Shown: in pieces, positions 5,674 to 8,608 of the stretch
How the letters are laid out: every line of letters starts with the position of its first letter
Numbering within the stretch: position 1 is the stretch's first letter
Source of the DNA: Phycisphaerales bacterium
Lineage (GTDB): Bacteria; Planctomycetota; Phycisphaerae; Phycisphaerales; UBA1924
Direction of reading: 5' to 3'
Assembly (NCBI GenBank): GCA_003511945.1
Contig: DOJA01000136.1
Coordinates: forward strand, 1 to 8,608
DNA length: 8,608 nucleotides
Program-made: the position numbers and the translations under genes
The notes under the pieces: generated by a model
Seen by the model: the letters and a program-made list of their open reading frames with translations, nothing else
The model's database searches: none
Told to the model about the DNA's origin: nothing

Positions 5674-5768
5674 GACAGGCGGGACGCCTGTCCCACCGCC
5701 GGAGAGACGGGAGGGACGCCTGTCCCACCGCCGGAGAGACGGGAGGGCCGCCCGTCCCACCGCCGGAG
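5674..5768. repeat. 32-bp tandem repeat (about 2.6 copies) led by a palindrome
   Basis: Copies begin at 5686, 5718 and 5750, each with GCCTGTCCCACCGCCGGAG (C for T in copy 3). Copies 1 and 2 differ only near the end (GGGAC versus GGGCC), and copy 3 breaks off after 19 bases. A perfect inverted repeat, GACAGGCG-GGA-CGCCTGTC (5674-5692), overlaps the first copy. The array starts 28 bp past the ppdK stop and lies in its 3' untranslated region, before the terminator. The period is not a multiple of 3 and no gene is seen here. Dispersed GC-rich palindromic elements of similar look ('gacaggcgggacgcctgtc') are, from memory, common between genes of some planctomycetes. Together with the terminator this accounts for most of the 301-bp gap 5495-5795. 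Confidence 0.8.
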
Positions 5769-5795
5769 GGGGCCGGGGTCATCCGGTGTGGGTGT

Positions 5796-8528
<2,733 letters not shown>

Positions 8529-8608
8529 GGCTGTGTCGTCTCCGTGCGGGGCGCGGGGTGGGCTTGATAAAACGCTTCAGTCCCCACCGGCAGGGCCGGC
8601 CCGGCGCG

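Noticed and set aside
5674..5768. Possible CRISPR array
   Set aside because: The repeats are directly adjacent with a 32-bp period, so no unique spacers separate them, and there are no cas genes.
5398..5782. Short frames through the 32-bp repeats, giving Arg-rich 'SHRRRDGR' or 'GGTGVPP' type peptides
   Set aside because: The repeat period is not a multiple of 3, and the peptides are translations of the repeat. No ribosome-binding site or conserved protein is evident.

Overview
This is a GC-rich (about 70 % GC by eye) bacterial chromosome segment. The best guess for the source is a planctomycete of the Phycisphaerae type. The taxonomic hint comes from a remnant at 832-1174 that joins the end of a DNRLRE-type domain to a 'CPGDANG...' dockerin-like anchor, an arrangement I associate with secreted proteins of that group. 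The tandem repeats after ppdK and the weak ribosome-binding sites fit but prove nothing. The content is mostly core metabolism; I see no mobile element, CRISPR array or defence island.

Layout, left to right: (1) the last 66 codons of a shikimate kinase (aroK, +), whose stop lies inside the end of a convergent Pilz-domain gene (-). (2) A 250-bp spacer with two perfect inverted repeats, then a decayed dockerin/DNRLRE gene fragment (+). (3) tRNA-Ile(GAT) on the minus strand, downstream of trpC-trpS (-), two genes joined by a possible GTGA overlap. (4) A CPBP-family intramembrane protease gene (+) that diverges from trpC; the two start codons share the same CATG. (5) A secreted TPR protein (-), convergent with the protease and only 9 bp away. 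(6) A 301-bp spacer with a factor-independent terminator for ppdK and a 32-bp tandem repeat. (7) ppdK, pyruvate phosphate dikinase (-), complete, with a Lys/Ala-rich N-terminal extension.

Functional links: ppdK interconverts pyruvate and phosphoenolpyruvate; PEP feeds the shikimate pathway (aroK), whose end product chorismate leads to tryptophan (trpC), which trpS loads onto tRNA-Trp. These genes are not one operon, so any link is thematic. The PilZ, CPBP and TPR genes have no demonstrated connection to that pathway.

The most striking signal belongs to no single gene. By manual scan the palindromic tetranucleotide ACGT occurs once in 8608 bp, in the T arm of the tRNA, although base composition predicts roughly 20-25 copies. 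ATGT and ACAT are abundant. All 20 junctions I found in which Asp, Asn, His or Tyr precedes Val use the T-ending codon, which avoids NAC|GTN. This looks like a genome-level force acting on ACGT, such as cytosine methylation with deamination or restriction avoidance.
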